DNA from: Pelecanus crispus | Lineage: Eukaryota > Chordata > Aves > Pelecaniformes > Pelecanidae | Reading direction: 5' to 3' | Length of the DNA: 64,000 nucleotides | NCBI RefSeq assembly: GCF_030463565.1 | Contig: NC_134649.1 | Coordinates: 36,171,044-36,235,043, forward strand | Part shown: positions 1-11,940 of the stretch, piece after piece | Layout of the letters: each line of letters begins with the position of its first letter | How positions within the stretch are numbered: position 1 is the stretch's first letter | Position numbers and translations under genes: made by a program | The notes under the pieces: generated by a model | The model's input: the letters and a program-made list of their open reading frames with translations, nothing else | Databases searched by the model: none | What the model was told of the DNA's origin: nothing

Positions 1-3000
1 TATGCTGTGGCTGTCAAATCCACAGATATTCTTAGCCTAAACACACAACTTGCTCTGTAGATCATTTTGCACCTTGTGACAATTTGTTTTCTGTCTGTGT
101 CTGCAATCTGAATGGGAGGGAAGGCAGAAAGAGAAATCTATAATACATCTTAGTTCCATGCTGAGACCTCTGTTAACTAGGTTTTCCTCAATCACCATCT
201 CTTTAATTGGCATTTTTCTAATATCAGGAAGAGACACCTAATGTTTAGGTGTCTGATGTTGCATCAAAAGGCCATCAATAATGGCACAGCCCTATTCCAG
301 TAGGACAGCGTGTGGTGTCAATATAATTATTTCTCATTTTAAAAACAAAGACTAAGCAATGAAGAACTTACAGTGTCAGAAGTGAAAAAACTTTGGGGAA
401 AGAAAAGAAGCAGAAAAAGTGTTACAGGCTGTTTCTAAAAAGATAAATGTTCCCTAGCTAAGTGGACATACCACCATCAGAATATGAAGGCAGAAGAAAA
501 AAAGAGGACAGTACCATTGGAAAAACTCAGAGACCAAGTGACTCCAAACCATGCTGATGAAAGCAAAGAAAGGAACAGCACAGAAGCATTTTTCTCCATC
601 TAGCTGTAATTTTCACATGTGTTTTATAAGTAAAGGGCACATATTTAAGAAATTCCTCTGTGCAGACTTATGAGGCTAGGATTATAATAGTCATATCATA
701 CATGTGGCATTCTTAACTAGACTGCCACAGGGGAGCCGATCTGGAGACAGAATGCATAAATACAGGAGATACCAAGGAGATTCAAAGCTAGATGTAGTGT
801 TGTATATGACATACCAGAAATGTATTCAGGAGGCCAGCTTCAGTAGACAGGGCCTGGAAGCTTTTTGTTTCAATCAAGTTGAGGAGGACGTGAATGTATA
901 GTGCTGTGTAGTACCTTGCTGTCAGCTGATGAGAATGATTTGGGTAAGACACCAAGTCTTGTTCTTCCATAGGTTCCTGGACAGAATATTCCCAGATAAT
1001 AAAAAATACCTGCCCACATTCTTTTTCTGTTTTGAGATGTATAGTGTAAAGTTTTGAGAGAGGCAATACACCTCAGACTTCCAGGAGCTTTCTGCAGGGT
1101 TTTTGTTTTGGGGTTTCTTAGTTGTACAAAGACAAGGAAAATAAATGTAAAGCACCTTAAGATCTGTTTCCTCCTTTCTGTATCTGGTTCTTTTCAAAGT
1201 TTTTTTCTAGTCCTGTAATATTTGCCTCATGCTCTTTTTTCATCCTTAAGAACCATATCTACTGGAAGAGCTTACTTGCTCATATTCTCAATCATTATTT
1301 TAAAAAAAGCCCTACAGAATTCAAAATGATATGCTTCAACTAGGTATTAATGCATTTATTTATGCATTCCTCCAAGCCTTTCAAGCAAAATCTGATTTGG
1401 CCCTACATCTGTATGCCTCTTAAAGATAAACAGGGCATTATTAAAAAAAAAAAAAAAGAAGTTGTTTAGGCATAAACCAAATGCAGCTTGGTGAATGTGA
1501 CAACAGTTCTTTTTATACACAATTAAATCAAGGCTGTATTTGCACTATACAGTTTTAAGGGGTTTCTGACATTATGAATTAAATTGATGCTATTAATTGT
1601 TTAGGTGAGATGAGAAACATTCAGCTTTTTGATTCTATTTTACGCTGAATGACATTAACTTACTGTCTTTGATTGCTGTACCTTTGTTATTCAAGATAAA
1701 AAATTTTAGATATTTATACTGAGAATGTGTTCTAAATAAGTTTACCTAGCACTACATTTTTATTCACAAACAAAATGCTAGTGATTAGAATCTCATGATG
1801 TAGCCAACAGAACTGTGTCTGAAAATCTACACATCTGTTAAATAGAGAAAGAGAGAACAAGGGCAGGAAGGAACAGTTTTTGGTTATCTAGAACTGGATA
1901 TATTTAAACTAAAGGGTTGTTTAACAGCATCTCAGACTTTGATTTATTTTACATTGAAGGAGTTCTGTCCCACATCAAAGATGTGTGTTAAAGGAAAAAA
2001 AAAAAAAGATTCCTTTCTTAAAAAAAACCCCAAAAAACCAAACCAAAACCAAAACTTTGGCTGAACAAATCATTTTCAATTTAGGAGCAGGTGACAGTAA
2101 GATATCTCCCAAGGGCAGAGTATTTAGACTTACATGGAACTAAACAACTCTGTTATGATGAAAACCGGACGTTCTTCAGTGCTAGGATCTAATGAAAACA
2201 TCAATGTTTTACTAAGTTTTGAAACTTGACAATTTAACAGTTTTACAAGAACCATTTAACATTTATCATCACTTTCCACGAGTTACATTTAGACAAGGGA
2301 AATAGTTACATAAAGCAAACAATTCTTACATATAGTAAAAAAAATGCATAAACTTAAGATGAATGTACATGTAAGAATGATGCCCCTTTGCAATAAACTG
2401 TCAGCAAGAAGGGGTTCCCATAAACAGGAAATGGTATTATAAAAAGAGGAACAGATTATTATCATCTCTGATGACAAACTACCTACTTTCTTTTTCTCTG
2501 ACTATGCTCAGCACAAAGTCCATCAGGTTGAGCACTTGCATGGACCAAATAACAGGAAATTGTAAGGTCAGACCAGAGCAGTGAAAATTACTGTAACACA
2601 ACTGCTACAGAACTTCTGTGCCACTGGAGAACAGTAGGAAAAAGATGAAGAGGCAGGAGATAGATGATGTAACCTGGGAAAGTGGGGGTTTAAGTTTGGA
2701 AGAAAAGAGTTTGAAGAGTCTGCCGGTTACTAATAAGGAAAGAGGAAAGAAGGGAAAAGAGGATGGAGATAGCCTTGAAAATAAATCAAATGAAGTTGAA
2801 AGCCTGGGAGGAATATTGCAGCTGGAAAAGGTTGCAGAGGGAAAGGACAGCACAGCAGAAAGACCACGTAAGAGAATGAAGAGCCACTAGAAGCTATAAG
2901 AAAGGAGACAGTGAAATGCTGGATGAAAAATTTTACAAGAGCAAATCCGGCAAAATAAGGTTAAAGTGCTTCCTTGAATTAGGTAGCCAAAGCTGAAAAT

Positions 3001-4710
3001 GAGGCGCACCCATACAAGTGCTGAGATACTAGTAACTGGAATATTGCAACATTTGTCATTTAGATAATTTCTATTAATGACATGAGGCACATTGTTTTTG
3101 GCAGAAGTGGTTGGCAGAAGACCAGCTTTAGGTGCTCAAGATGACAGCTGGAAGACAAATTTGGGGAGATAACACAGTTCAGCATTTCTGAGATGTCAAG
3201 AATGTAGAAATAATGAAAGGGACAATACAAACAGATATTCTGGTTTGTCTTACAATGCCTAGAACAGGAAGTTTCTATACTTTAGAACTATGTCTTACAA
3301 ATCTTAAGAGCTACTAAATGAAGAAAAGAGCTACATGAAAATTAGTTAAAACAGATAGAAACAGTTTTAGGAACGTATGCTTTTAACTGCCTATAGAAAC
3401 CATTGCTATAAGAGAAATTGCACATATCTGTTTTGCAAAACATCATTTCCAGAAGTGAAGCGTGCTCTTATTGAAACACATTTAAATATTTGTGTTCAGA
3501 TGATGAATTCATTTACTTGTTCTAAACATTCATTATTTTAGATCTGCATCTACAAGAAAAACAAATTTGCACAGAGGTTTATCACTATACCATTTCATTA
3601 GCACATAGAAAACTGAAACTGTTGGAAATGCGCAACTGTGCCTTATGCAACAAAAGACTACTTAGGAACTATGACTCTATACACAATATGCCTGGGGGAT
3701 TTTCCCTGTTCTAATCAAATACTTTTGCAAATTTGTTGGCCAGGAACTGATATTTACCTGCAATAGTTAGGTAAAAGAATGATATTATCAGGTAAAATAT
3801 ATTTTCATATATATTTTGGATGTTTTATTCACGCAGTAGCCAGCTTCCAAAGGTTCCACAAAAAAATTAAATCACATAGTTTAAATATTTGTCTGCAAAT
3901 AACACTGGTTAAATAACTGTGCAACATCTGGTTTCCTTTTCTGTTTGCTATTTGAGCACTTTTTCTGAGTATAATTAATCCTTCTAAAATGGGAATAAAG
4001 CAAGTTATTGTCTTCTGGAAACTAATGAAGTATATTACAACTACAGACAAAGGGACTGTACTTCATTCTGCACAGCAGAGTTAAGATGCCCACAAAGAGA
4101 AAAAGAGCTCCTGTTCATATGAAAATGGTACTTGGAGCTCAGAGGTCTAGATTCATTTAACAAATTTAGTAAAAGGAAGTACTTAGAGCAAGCCCGTAGC
4201 TGAAGTGGAAAATTTCAGAAGAAGGACAGTTCGAAGAGATGGGAAATAAAAGGGAGACATGACAGGACACTTTCCTTCTGTCTTGATTTTCCATGTTGAG
4301 GGCCCTGTGCCAACACAGACTGAATTTGTGCACTGGTACAGATAATCAAAGTGGGGAAAAAACCCCAATGTGTGAATGGTGCTTTTATGGGAGCTGTGGT
4401 AACATACACAAGTATTTGCGTTTTCATTACAGTATTGATCTAAGACCAAAGAAAGGTTTTGTTCTCCCTGTATCTGTCAGTGTGCACAGGAGAACAAAGC
4501 CACGCTCTTAAGAAATCATCTTTGAATTTAGGATTCATTACTGCAACACTTCAACCAGCAGAGCTTGAAAGGGTAGCTCCAGACCAAGCTGTTTTAAAAA
4601 CTTTACACCATAAAACTCCTTATTATGTCTAATTACAGAGGGCAAAACTAACATATCCCAAACTTTCTTTAAGAAATCTGTAAAGCATTTGCCATTGATT
4701 TCTATGAACA
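1..4710. other. AT-rich unique DNA, no gene seen
   Basis: No open frame here resembles a known protein. The longest, a 90-codon frame at 2618-2890, lies in a purine-rich block (about 2617-2960) and has the Lys/Glu/Ser/Arg-rich composition such a block gives by default. Simple runs include an A15 at 1443-1457 and A-rich tracts near 1997-2060. No repeat family is recognisable. It could be intergenic or intronic. Confidence 0.6.
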
Positions 4711-4711
4711 C

Positions 4712-4790
4712 AGGTTTAACAATGGTTGGACTGGAAGATCTTAAAGGTCTTTTCCAACCTAAACAATTCTATGACATTTTTCTATGACTT
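4712..4790 (+). mobile_element. CR1 LINE 3' tail fragment
   Basis: About 80 bp match the last part of an avian CR1: GGTTGGACTGG, then a GATCTTAAAGGTCTTTTCC block, then AACCTAAACAATTCTATGAC. The CR1 tail motif ATTCTATG is present, followed by decayed TTCTATGAC copies. Only the 3' untranslated end survives, which is typical of the strong 5' truncation of CR1 insertions. No coding sequence remains. The tail type matches the copies at 21.3, 42.9 and 57.8 kb. Confidence 0.9.
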
Positions 4791-4795
4791 TTTCT

Positions 4796-7790
4796 ATAAC
4801 ATAAAAAAGTCAACAATAACCACTGAACCTTGTTGAAAATACTGTTTTATCCTCCTGTTCTTCACAAGAATGGAGACTGGATCATTTTATGTTCTCTCAA
4901 ATCTTCTTTTACTGTTTGATAGAAAGACAAAAGAAAAATGAGAAGCAATACTAAATTTAGCTACAGCAGTCTTTTCCACTGGTCCAGTCCAGGCACTTCA
5001 GGCACATAAAAATAAATTAAAATAAAGGGTAGATTTTTGTCTCCCCTTTAAAATTAATTCTACAACCTCATCAAATTCAACAAAGGAGTTTCATATTGAT
5101 CAGTTAATTATGTCTCTGTAATGCATAATAAAATATTATCTGCTTTCCGTTTCTGTTTTGAGGTTTGGTCTGATCTTGCTTTGTAAACACAAAGTGCTGT
5201 ATTTGTAACTGTCTTTCTTTATAGAAGACACCTTTTATAATAAAATCTTATTTTACGTTTCAACGATATATTACCCCCTAAAGGATCCAGACTTTACTGA
5301 AGGGGCTGGTCTAACCCATTAGCTACCTACAGAAGCTACAGTTTGAACCACAGACTCCAAAACATAACAAAGAGCTTGTCTTTTTTCAAGAAAGCCTCAG
5401 CAGAACTGTGCCACAGGATGTAACCTTCAGTATCCCTCAGCATTTCAGATTGTTCAAATATGGAAGGAGAGTGAGGAAGATACGTAGGAGAGTCACACAG
5501 TCATAACATTGTAAAGCACAAATGCCTGCTATTCATTGTATTCGGTTTAATAAAACTTTATTTTTACAGCTCTCTTAATTGTAGCTTAAGAATAGGATCT
5601 AGACCTGCTGCATACCTAGACATGTATTGAACTTTGCTTGCGTGGATCAAATTAAAACCATGAATTTGCATTACCAGTTTCGACTGGCAATAAAGCCAAA
5701 ATTAATTAAGTACACCAGGTATGCCACATCGCACCACTTCCAAAAATCAGTTTGCTAAAGGAAATCTTCCTGGAGAAAATGTCAGTTGTGTACTTTTCAG
5801 TATGCTTCATATTTCTCCATTTTTCTGCATCAATTTGTTATGGAACTATCTTTCAGATTACTCCTGCTTTTATTTTGTTTGGTGTTTGTTTTTAAGCAGA
5901 GTCATAAATGTATTTCCATTTCATGCTATTCCCATTTAGGAATAAAATGACAGTACTTCCAAGAAAGAAAATTACCAAGGAATCTGTTCTGCATTTGTAG
6001 GCAGGAGTGAGGCACTTTGAATGGAGAAGAATTAAATTAGCCCCAGATATAGGGGCTGAATACTAGCCATATGTTTTTGAAGTGAGTATCTGCAAACCCT
6101 TTCCTATAGATCCTTAATAGTCTGAACTTTATACATATAACAATACAGGTATAACCTGGTAAAAAGTTTGCTGCCCTACAGCAAGCACAAGTCTACCTAA
6201 TTTTTAGCAAAACACTTCTTTTTTTTTTTTTTTTCCTCTTCCAAAGGGACCACTGGTCTTTGAATAAAATATTTTTACCTTTCCCCACAGCCACCAGTTC
6301 AGAATGAAAGCATATTCCATGTTTAAGATTCTATATTTACTTAGTTTAAATATTTAAATATTTATGGGTGAGATGTAACCAGATTCATTCCTTAATGAGT
6401 GAGAAAGAATAGACTTCATATGGGGCAAAAACTAGTGTTAGAAATTGTCACTACTTTTTTAAAGTCAGCAACCACAAGAAATGTTAAGTCTTCTCAACTG
6501 CTGTACAGAATAACAAAACCAAAAGAAAGTGTTATTAGTTTTTCTTCTATATTATCAGATTTTTATGACAAAGGTTAGAATGTTCAAAAATGTGTTTAAA
6601 TTTATTCAGCTGTTCTCATAGTTTCATGTTTCACTGGGCTGCTACACTGCATTATGTTCCCATATGACTGGATTAAAGCTATCTAACCGGCTGGTTAAGT
6701 TATTAACCAGCATTTGAATACTTGTTCAGAACCTTCTTCATCAAGTATTGACAAGCTGCAAAAGTCATATTGAAATCTTTTTTTTTTTTTTAAACAGGAC
6801 TTTGATGGTATTTGGCAGATCAACACTTCCAAAGACTGCTCTTCCTCAAAGACACTGATAAACTAAAAATGCTGTTAAACCCAGTGGTAGGGGGACAGGA
6901 CAGCCCGAAGGAGAGGTAATGGGATACAGAGACTTTAACCTTTAGGTCATCAATTTAAATTCAGCTCAAGCTGATCATGACCAGCATTCCCACATGATGA
7001 ATGTTTGTTAGCCTGTGTAAAGAAAAAGACACAATAAATATTGGTGGACACATTACCAAGGTAACTGATCCCTTTCGGTAATTTCAGAATACCTACACAC
7101 TGACAGGGCACAAAACAATCCTGACTCCTGTAGCTTCATGGAATCCATCATCGACTGCATATTCCAAAACAATATCTCAACCACAATCAGATTACTTACA
7201 ACAGGTTTTGGAAGGTTTTGGTTTTTTTTTTCACTAGATGCACATTTCAACTAGAAGCATCTTCAACAGTGATCACCACTGAGTTCCCCTTATCATAATA
7301 AAGTATAAGGTGCAAAAACAGAGATAGAAAACTATATTGAAAAATGCCATTAAATTAATTGCTGTTATATCTCAAGTACTACTGCTAGGCAGATTTGGTT
7401 GAACTGTTAAAAGTGTGGATATAGCAAAAACAGAGAAAAACCGGAGATAGCTGACAGGAATAACCAGAGGCATGGAAAGACAGCTCTATATGGAGTCTGA
7501 GATTGAGATTTAGTTTAGAGTCCAGATTAATAAATGTTGCCTGGTATGAATACCTAAAATAATGATTATTACAGGCATTTCTTCAGAGCCTGGGGGTTAT
7601 GAATAAAGCTGGGCACAAAGGTTCTTTCCTAGCCTATAAGAATTCTGCAGATTCAGAAAGGTCTTGTTAGTATTAGGACAAATCCTTTCACAATTTCCAC
7701 AAAAGCAGAGATACCCAACCTATTACAGACAATAGTCCAGTGGTAATGACAGTTGCCTTGGATGCATTAGATATTCAACTGGGTTTAAGT
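4796..7790. other. AT-rich unique DNA, no gene seen
   Basis: No coding frame or known repeat is recognised. The stretch has T-rich runs at about 6219-6234 and 6779-6792 and a short perfect inverted repeat at 6690-6711, listed separately. Confidence 0.55.
6690..6711. repeat. Perfect inverted repeat, 9-bp arms
   Basis: The arms are GCTGGTTAA and TTAACCAGC, separated by GTTA. Immediately left is a further CCGG that makes AACCGGCTGGTT. The core GTTAAGTTATTAAC is close to the HNF1 consensus GTTAATNATTAAC (one extra base, one change). The AACCGG/CCAG spacing also resembles grainyhead/CP2-type sites. The pairing is seen directly; any binding is inference. Confidence 0.7.
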
Positions 7791-7811
7791 CTCTATTCAG
7801 CTGGATTCAGA

Positions 7812-7872
7812 AAAGGAGATTCAACCAAAGTCACATGTCTTAAAGGATAATGCCCTAACGATTAGGCTCTGG
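7812..7872 (-). mobile_element. Degenerate tRNA-derived SINE head (MIR/CORE-like)
   Basis: Read on the minus strand there is a box-A-like segment (GAGCCTAATCGTTAGGGCA) and, about 43 bases further, a box-B-like GGTTGAATCTCC lacking one base of GGTTCGAATC. Spacing and intervening words match the tRNA-derived head I remember for old amniote MIR/CORE-type SINEs. The downstream core region is not clearly preserved. It is probably an old, inactive relic. Confidence 0.5.
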
Positions 7873-7889
7873 GTATTGTAATGCAGATT

Positions 7890-10545
7890 TCTCTCAAGGT
7901 TTCTTGTTGTGCAGTTCCATTTTCAGTAAGTTAGTTACTTGCTATTTGAAATTAAAACTTCCTAAGGGAAGTTTCTTTAAACTACCCTTGATATGAGAGA
8001 GTTTTCAGGTTTGATAAAGCAACAATTTCTATCCAAAACTCTGTTAACTTTTAAAATTCCCTAGCAGCTTTGGTATTTCCAAGAGCAAATGCAAATAAGT
8101 CAGACATTGGTGAACAGTCTTTTTTTCCTTTGTGGCAACACTAAGGAGGGGACAGCGAGACCAGGCCATGCAATCTTTTCCTGTTCAAGATATCAAGTGA
8201 TTTAAGGCTGGGGAATCATTGCTAATAATCATCCATCAATGAACCTCTCATATAAAATAAAAATAACAAAATACACAATAAAATCAAACCCATTTTCATT
8301 TAAAATTGATCAAGGGAAAACACAACAGCATTCATATTACTTTTTTTTTTTTGCTAAGTGACAATGCAGTTGACAATTTTTATACCTGGGAGGATAAGGC
8401 CTTTAATCTGAGCTTTAGCTAACAGGTGAGTCATCTTTACCGTGATTTCTTTTTATCCTTCCTATCTGTAATCTTGAAAATATGCTGTTCCCAAATTCCA
8501 AATTAAATACTAATTTTCATGTGATTTTAACTGTAAGTCTGTTTTTCATTTCTATAGCTTGTCTTACATTTGACTACTGACTCTATTAAGATGCTTATTG
8601 ATCACAATTTTTAATTATTATAACTGCCTTATGCAGGGCTTCCCAGAGTACACCGATTCAAATCAACTAGAATCATGTAATATACTTTATCCAGTTATAC
8701 AAAAATTATTCATTCTTGAAGACCTCTACTCACCTCCAAAGTTTACCACTCTACCAAGTCACAGCTTTTAAAAATTTTCCCTTCTGTAGAAATGTTTCTG
8801 TTTTCTCCACTCTCCTACTCAATTTTCCGATTCCAGTTTTATTTCAGTCCTCTCTATCCTTCTCTATCATTATGTAGGTTGTTACAGTAGTTTTTTAGCG
8901 ATTTATCCCAAATTCATAACACTGGTATCTAAGCACCCATTGATTTCCCCCTTTCACATACTAACAAACACCCACTTCTCTAGAGCAATCAAGTCAACAC
9001 TGTGCTAAGCAGTTCCTTACACCAGTAGGTCCCCATGCACACAAAATCATTAATATGATGTTGACTTACAATCTTTATTAATTTAACTTCTGTTTACTGT
9101 GAAAGGAGAGATAGCATCAAATTGTGCAAATGGTAGCCCTTCTAAAGACTGATTATGAGACAGTGAAAGTCCTGTGTGGAGAAACATAAATGCTGCAAAA
9201 TGAACTGCACATAAATCTACTCGGTCAATAACCAGGATACAGATTGCATCCTTGTGCTGAGTGCTATCCTACCATATGAAAAGCTCCACTGCAATGAAAA
9301 TAGACACTAGCGAGGCAGAAAAAGACTTGTCTTAAAAACCAACAGCCTGTCAGGAATGTAAGTTTCTATTCCCCCCCCCCCCCCCCCCCAATTTACCATA
9401 TTACAAAGCAGCAATAGTTCACAGTGTAATACGTTTGGATATCAAACGAGGTGATACATCTACTGCCAGAAAAGTAATGTGTAATGAATCACATTATTCC
9501 TCCAGTGTTTTAAACAGGTAGGAAGAATAATAAAAGAACTGCCAAGGAAGTCCGCAGTTCTAATTTTATACTGCCTACAGCTCTTCAGACTACAAATAAT
9601 TCACAGATGTTATTTTCAAAATTAGCATTTCTATTAAAAAGAAAACCAGACTCATCCTAGTTGATCTTAGACATTGATTTACCACAATAATTCCACTGAG
9701 GCAGATAAACGCATTTGCATGAACAAGGACCTGCACTGCAGGACTTAATAAAAACATACATATTGAAAAAAATAAAATGATAGCCTACTAATTAAGTCAG
9801 AAATTTTGACAAACATTTGTTTTATAACTGCAGTGCAGTTAGTTTAGTTGGGTATTTCTGAGTTCAGATCTAATACACACTGCTCTACAGAACTGCCTGA
9901 AAAGTGTTAACACATTTAAAGCAATTTCACTTTTTAGAGCTTCAAAATGCAGTGTTTTTCTATGGTTCATAACTGTCAATGCACTTTTGAACCACAAATT
10001 CTTCCTATCATCTTGTTTAATTGTAACACATTCTTTCAAAGTTAACATGTTTGAAAAACATGTTCTTAAAAGTACCTCTGTTCTACATTCAAAGGAGCTT
10101 TCAAATTAAATAAACTAATTACAGGCCTAAAAATATGGGAATTTAAAATGGGACATGAGCACAATTTAGGCACCTCCAGACAAAATGGTGATCCTCAAAG
10201 GCCCCTGTCTCATCTTGGAGATGTCTGTCCTCTGAAGACAAAGACAATACAGTTTTCTATGGTAAGATAGGCCAGACACACGAGCTGCATCTCTGTGCAT
10301 GGCCAAAGTTTACCTGCCCGACCAGGACTGAGCAGCTCACTGCACAGCTTACGTCTAAGCCTGACTGGAATCTAGAAATGAAGCCCACCCCTGCATAGAT
10401 GATCTGAGCCGTTTGATCCAACAGGTGTCCTCAAAGCCAGCCTAAGCTAGCCTAATAAACACCAACTAGGTGTGTTGCCTACAAAATTCTTCAGGTGCTA
10501 TTTCTTTCTAAAATGGTACATGAACAGCAGTCATTCCTAGCCTAG
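7890..10545. other. AT-rich unique DNA with a C19 run
   Basis: No gene or clear repeat family is seen. A pyrimidine-rich stretch lies at about 8700-8990 and a homopolymer of 19 C at 9371-9389. Confidence 0.55.
9371..9389. repeat. Poly(C) run, 19 bases
   Basis: Nineteen consecutive C residues in otherwise AT-rich sequence. It is a mononucleotide repeat and its exact length may be uncertain in the assembly. Confidence 0.9.
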
Positions 10546-10547
10546 CA

Positions 10548-10615
10548 GCTCATTCCTAGCTTAGCAGCAGGACTACTCATCCTGGAAGCAAAATCTCCAG
10601 GTTCAATTCCTTCCT
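10548..10615 (+). mobile_element. tRNA-derived SINE head (MIR/CORE-like)
   Basis: A full match to an RNA polymerase III box A (TAGCTTAGCAG, 10557-10567) is followed 43 bases later by a full box B (GGTTCAATTCC, 10600-10610), the spacing found in tRNA genes. The sequence between does not fold as a functional tRNA with an obvious anticodon arm, so a SINE head is the better reading. Words such as TGGAAGC and CTCCAGGTTC parallel the neighbouring head at 10796, suggesting the same family. Confidence 0.6.
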
Positions 10616-10789
10616 TAGTCTAGGACTCAAAGCAATGTCTTTTAGCAGAATGTTCTAATCAATAGGCTACAGACTGCATTAAATGCTAGGAAGAAGGATA
10701 TATTAAAGCTCTCCTGTTGAAGCTGTATCATTGTACACAAAATAATTCAGGATTCATTGGGCCAGAGAAAGAACACAAGAGGGAGCAAG

Positions 10790-10858
10790 AGTCTGTAGCC
10801 TAGTGATTTGGGCACTCAGCTGGGAAAAGGAGTCCTGGGTTCCTGGCCTTTGCTCCAT
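10790..10858 (+). mobile_element. tRNA-derived SINE head (MIR-like)
   Basis: Box A (TAGCCTAGTGA, 10796-10806) and a decayed box B (GGTTCCTGGCC, 10838-10848) are 42 bases apart. The segment GGCACTCAGCTGGGAAAAGG followed by AGTCCTGGGTTCC follows the pattern remembered from MIR heads (…gggactgggagtcaggactcctgggttc…). The core domain after it is not recognisable. It has the same orientation as the heads at 10.55 and 11.72 kb. Confidence 0.6.
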
Positions 10859-11710
10859 AGAAGGTTCATGCAATTGATCTAACAGCCTTTCCACAATGTA
10901 AGTCCTAGCTTGAATCTGGCTACGTTTCCCTTCTTGATCCAAGTTTATAAATAACATTTTGTGTAATCACATCTATCAATTTGAATTTTGCAAACATCAA
11001 CATGTCTTTTCTATGCTTTTAATTCTAAATTTTATATAAAGAACATCAATAAAACTGAAATCTGTCAAAATCCTAAAGCTTATTTCATATTAATTTTGCT
11101 TTATATGTGTGTAAAATACAAGAACTTACTTGACAGCAGGTTAAAAATAATATTAAAATGCAAATACATTTATTTACCTGTGTCAGTAATGCTGCTTTGA
11201 ACTAAGCTGGAATTTATTTTTTCATCTCATCTTTCTCAGGATGTAGTAAGATTTTTAAGAAGTTATGACAGTAATAGACTTCTCATATCTTAATTCTGCT
11301 CAGTTTCAGTTTCTGATTCTCACTTAATAGTATTTTCATTTGCTGTTTCTCATTCCCTAGCACAACAGTGCAATGTCATGCAGGCGACTGTTTAAATCCA
11401 AGCAAGTTTACCCTGAAATTCCCACTCCAACAATTTCATGGATGTATTTCTGTTTTTGCTAAACATTCTTTTTATAATAGCTTCATTTTGGGCCTAAGCC
11501 TACATAACAGGGTCCCTTTAAATAATATTCCATGCCTTGAAACATATTACAAAAACTGTTATATCAAGGCAAGTTATGCAACAGCTCTCTATGGTTTTAG
11601 CATATTTACTCTGTCACGCCATATGTGAGACTGCAGCCTCCACAACAAAACCTTTACACACTGAAGTCATTATCTCTGTGAAGTCTGCAACTGGCATTTA
11701 AAACTTATTG

Positions 11711-11940
11711 ATGGCCTGGGTATTGGTGGCTCAGTAGGCAGCACTCTTGCCGGAGGCCCAGAAGGTCAGAGGTTCACATTCTGCTCAAAGAACAAGTTGG
11801 ACATATTCCAGGATTGTGTGTGGGCTGTGCTAGACTCCTAAAGGGGCAGTCCTTAGGACAGTAAGTGAAACCTTGTCTGTTTTGTGGATATCAAAGTCCT
11901 CTGGGAAATGGAAGAGGAAGAGTAAGAAGCAAGTTTAACT
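11711..11940 (+). mobile_element. Old tRNA-derived SINE with a conserved-core-like body
   Basis: Box A (TGGCTCAGTAG, 11727-11737) and box B (GGTTCACATTC, 11771-11781) are 44 bases apart as in a tRNA. The body around 11850-11935 (GACAGTAAGTGAAACC, then TTGTCTG, GTGGATATCAAAG, then GGAAGAGGAAGAGTAAGAAG) lines up with a central block I remember from vertebrate V-type SINEs (a gagacgttaaaccgagg-like word, then gtctg, ggtggatgtaaaagatccc, gaagaagagcagggg). The head is clearly tRNA-like; the family assignment is from memory and less certain. Birds carry few SINEs, so this is presumably an ancient copy. Confidence 0.55.

Noticed and set aside
2618..2890. 90-codon frame rich in Lys, Glu, Arg and Ser
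   Set aside because: Explained by a purine-rich block; no domain, and the opposite strand has a matching Ser/Phe/Leu/Pro-rich frame.
10548..10615. Functional tRNA gene
   Set aside because: A and B boxes and spacing fit, but no acceptor stem or anticodon arm pairs convincingly and there is no T-run terminator; a SINE head is more likely.
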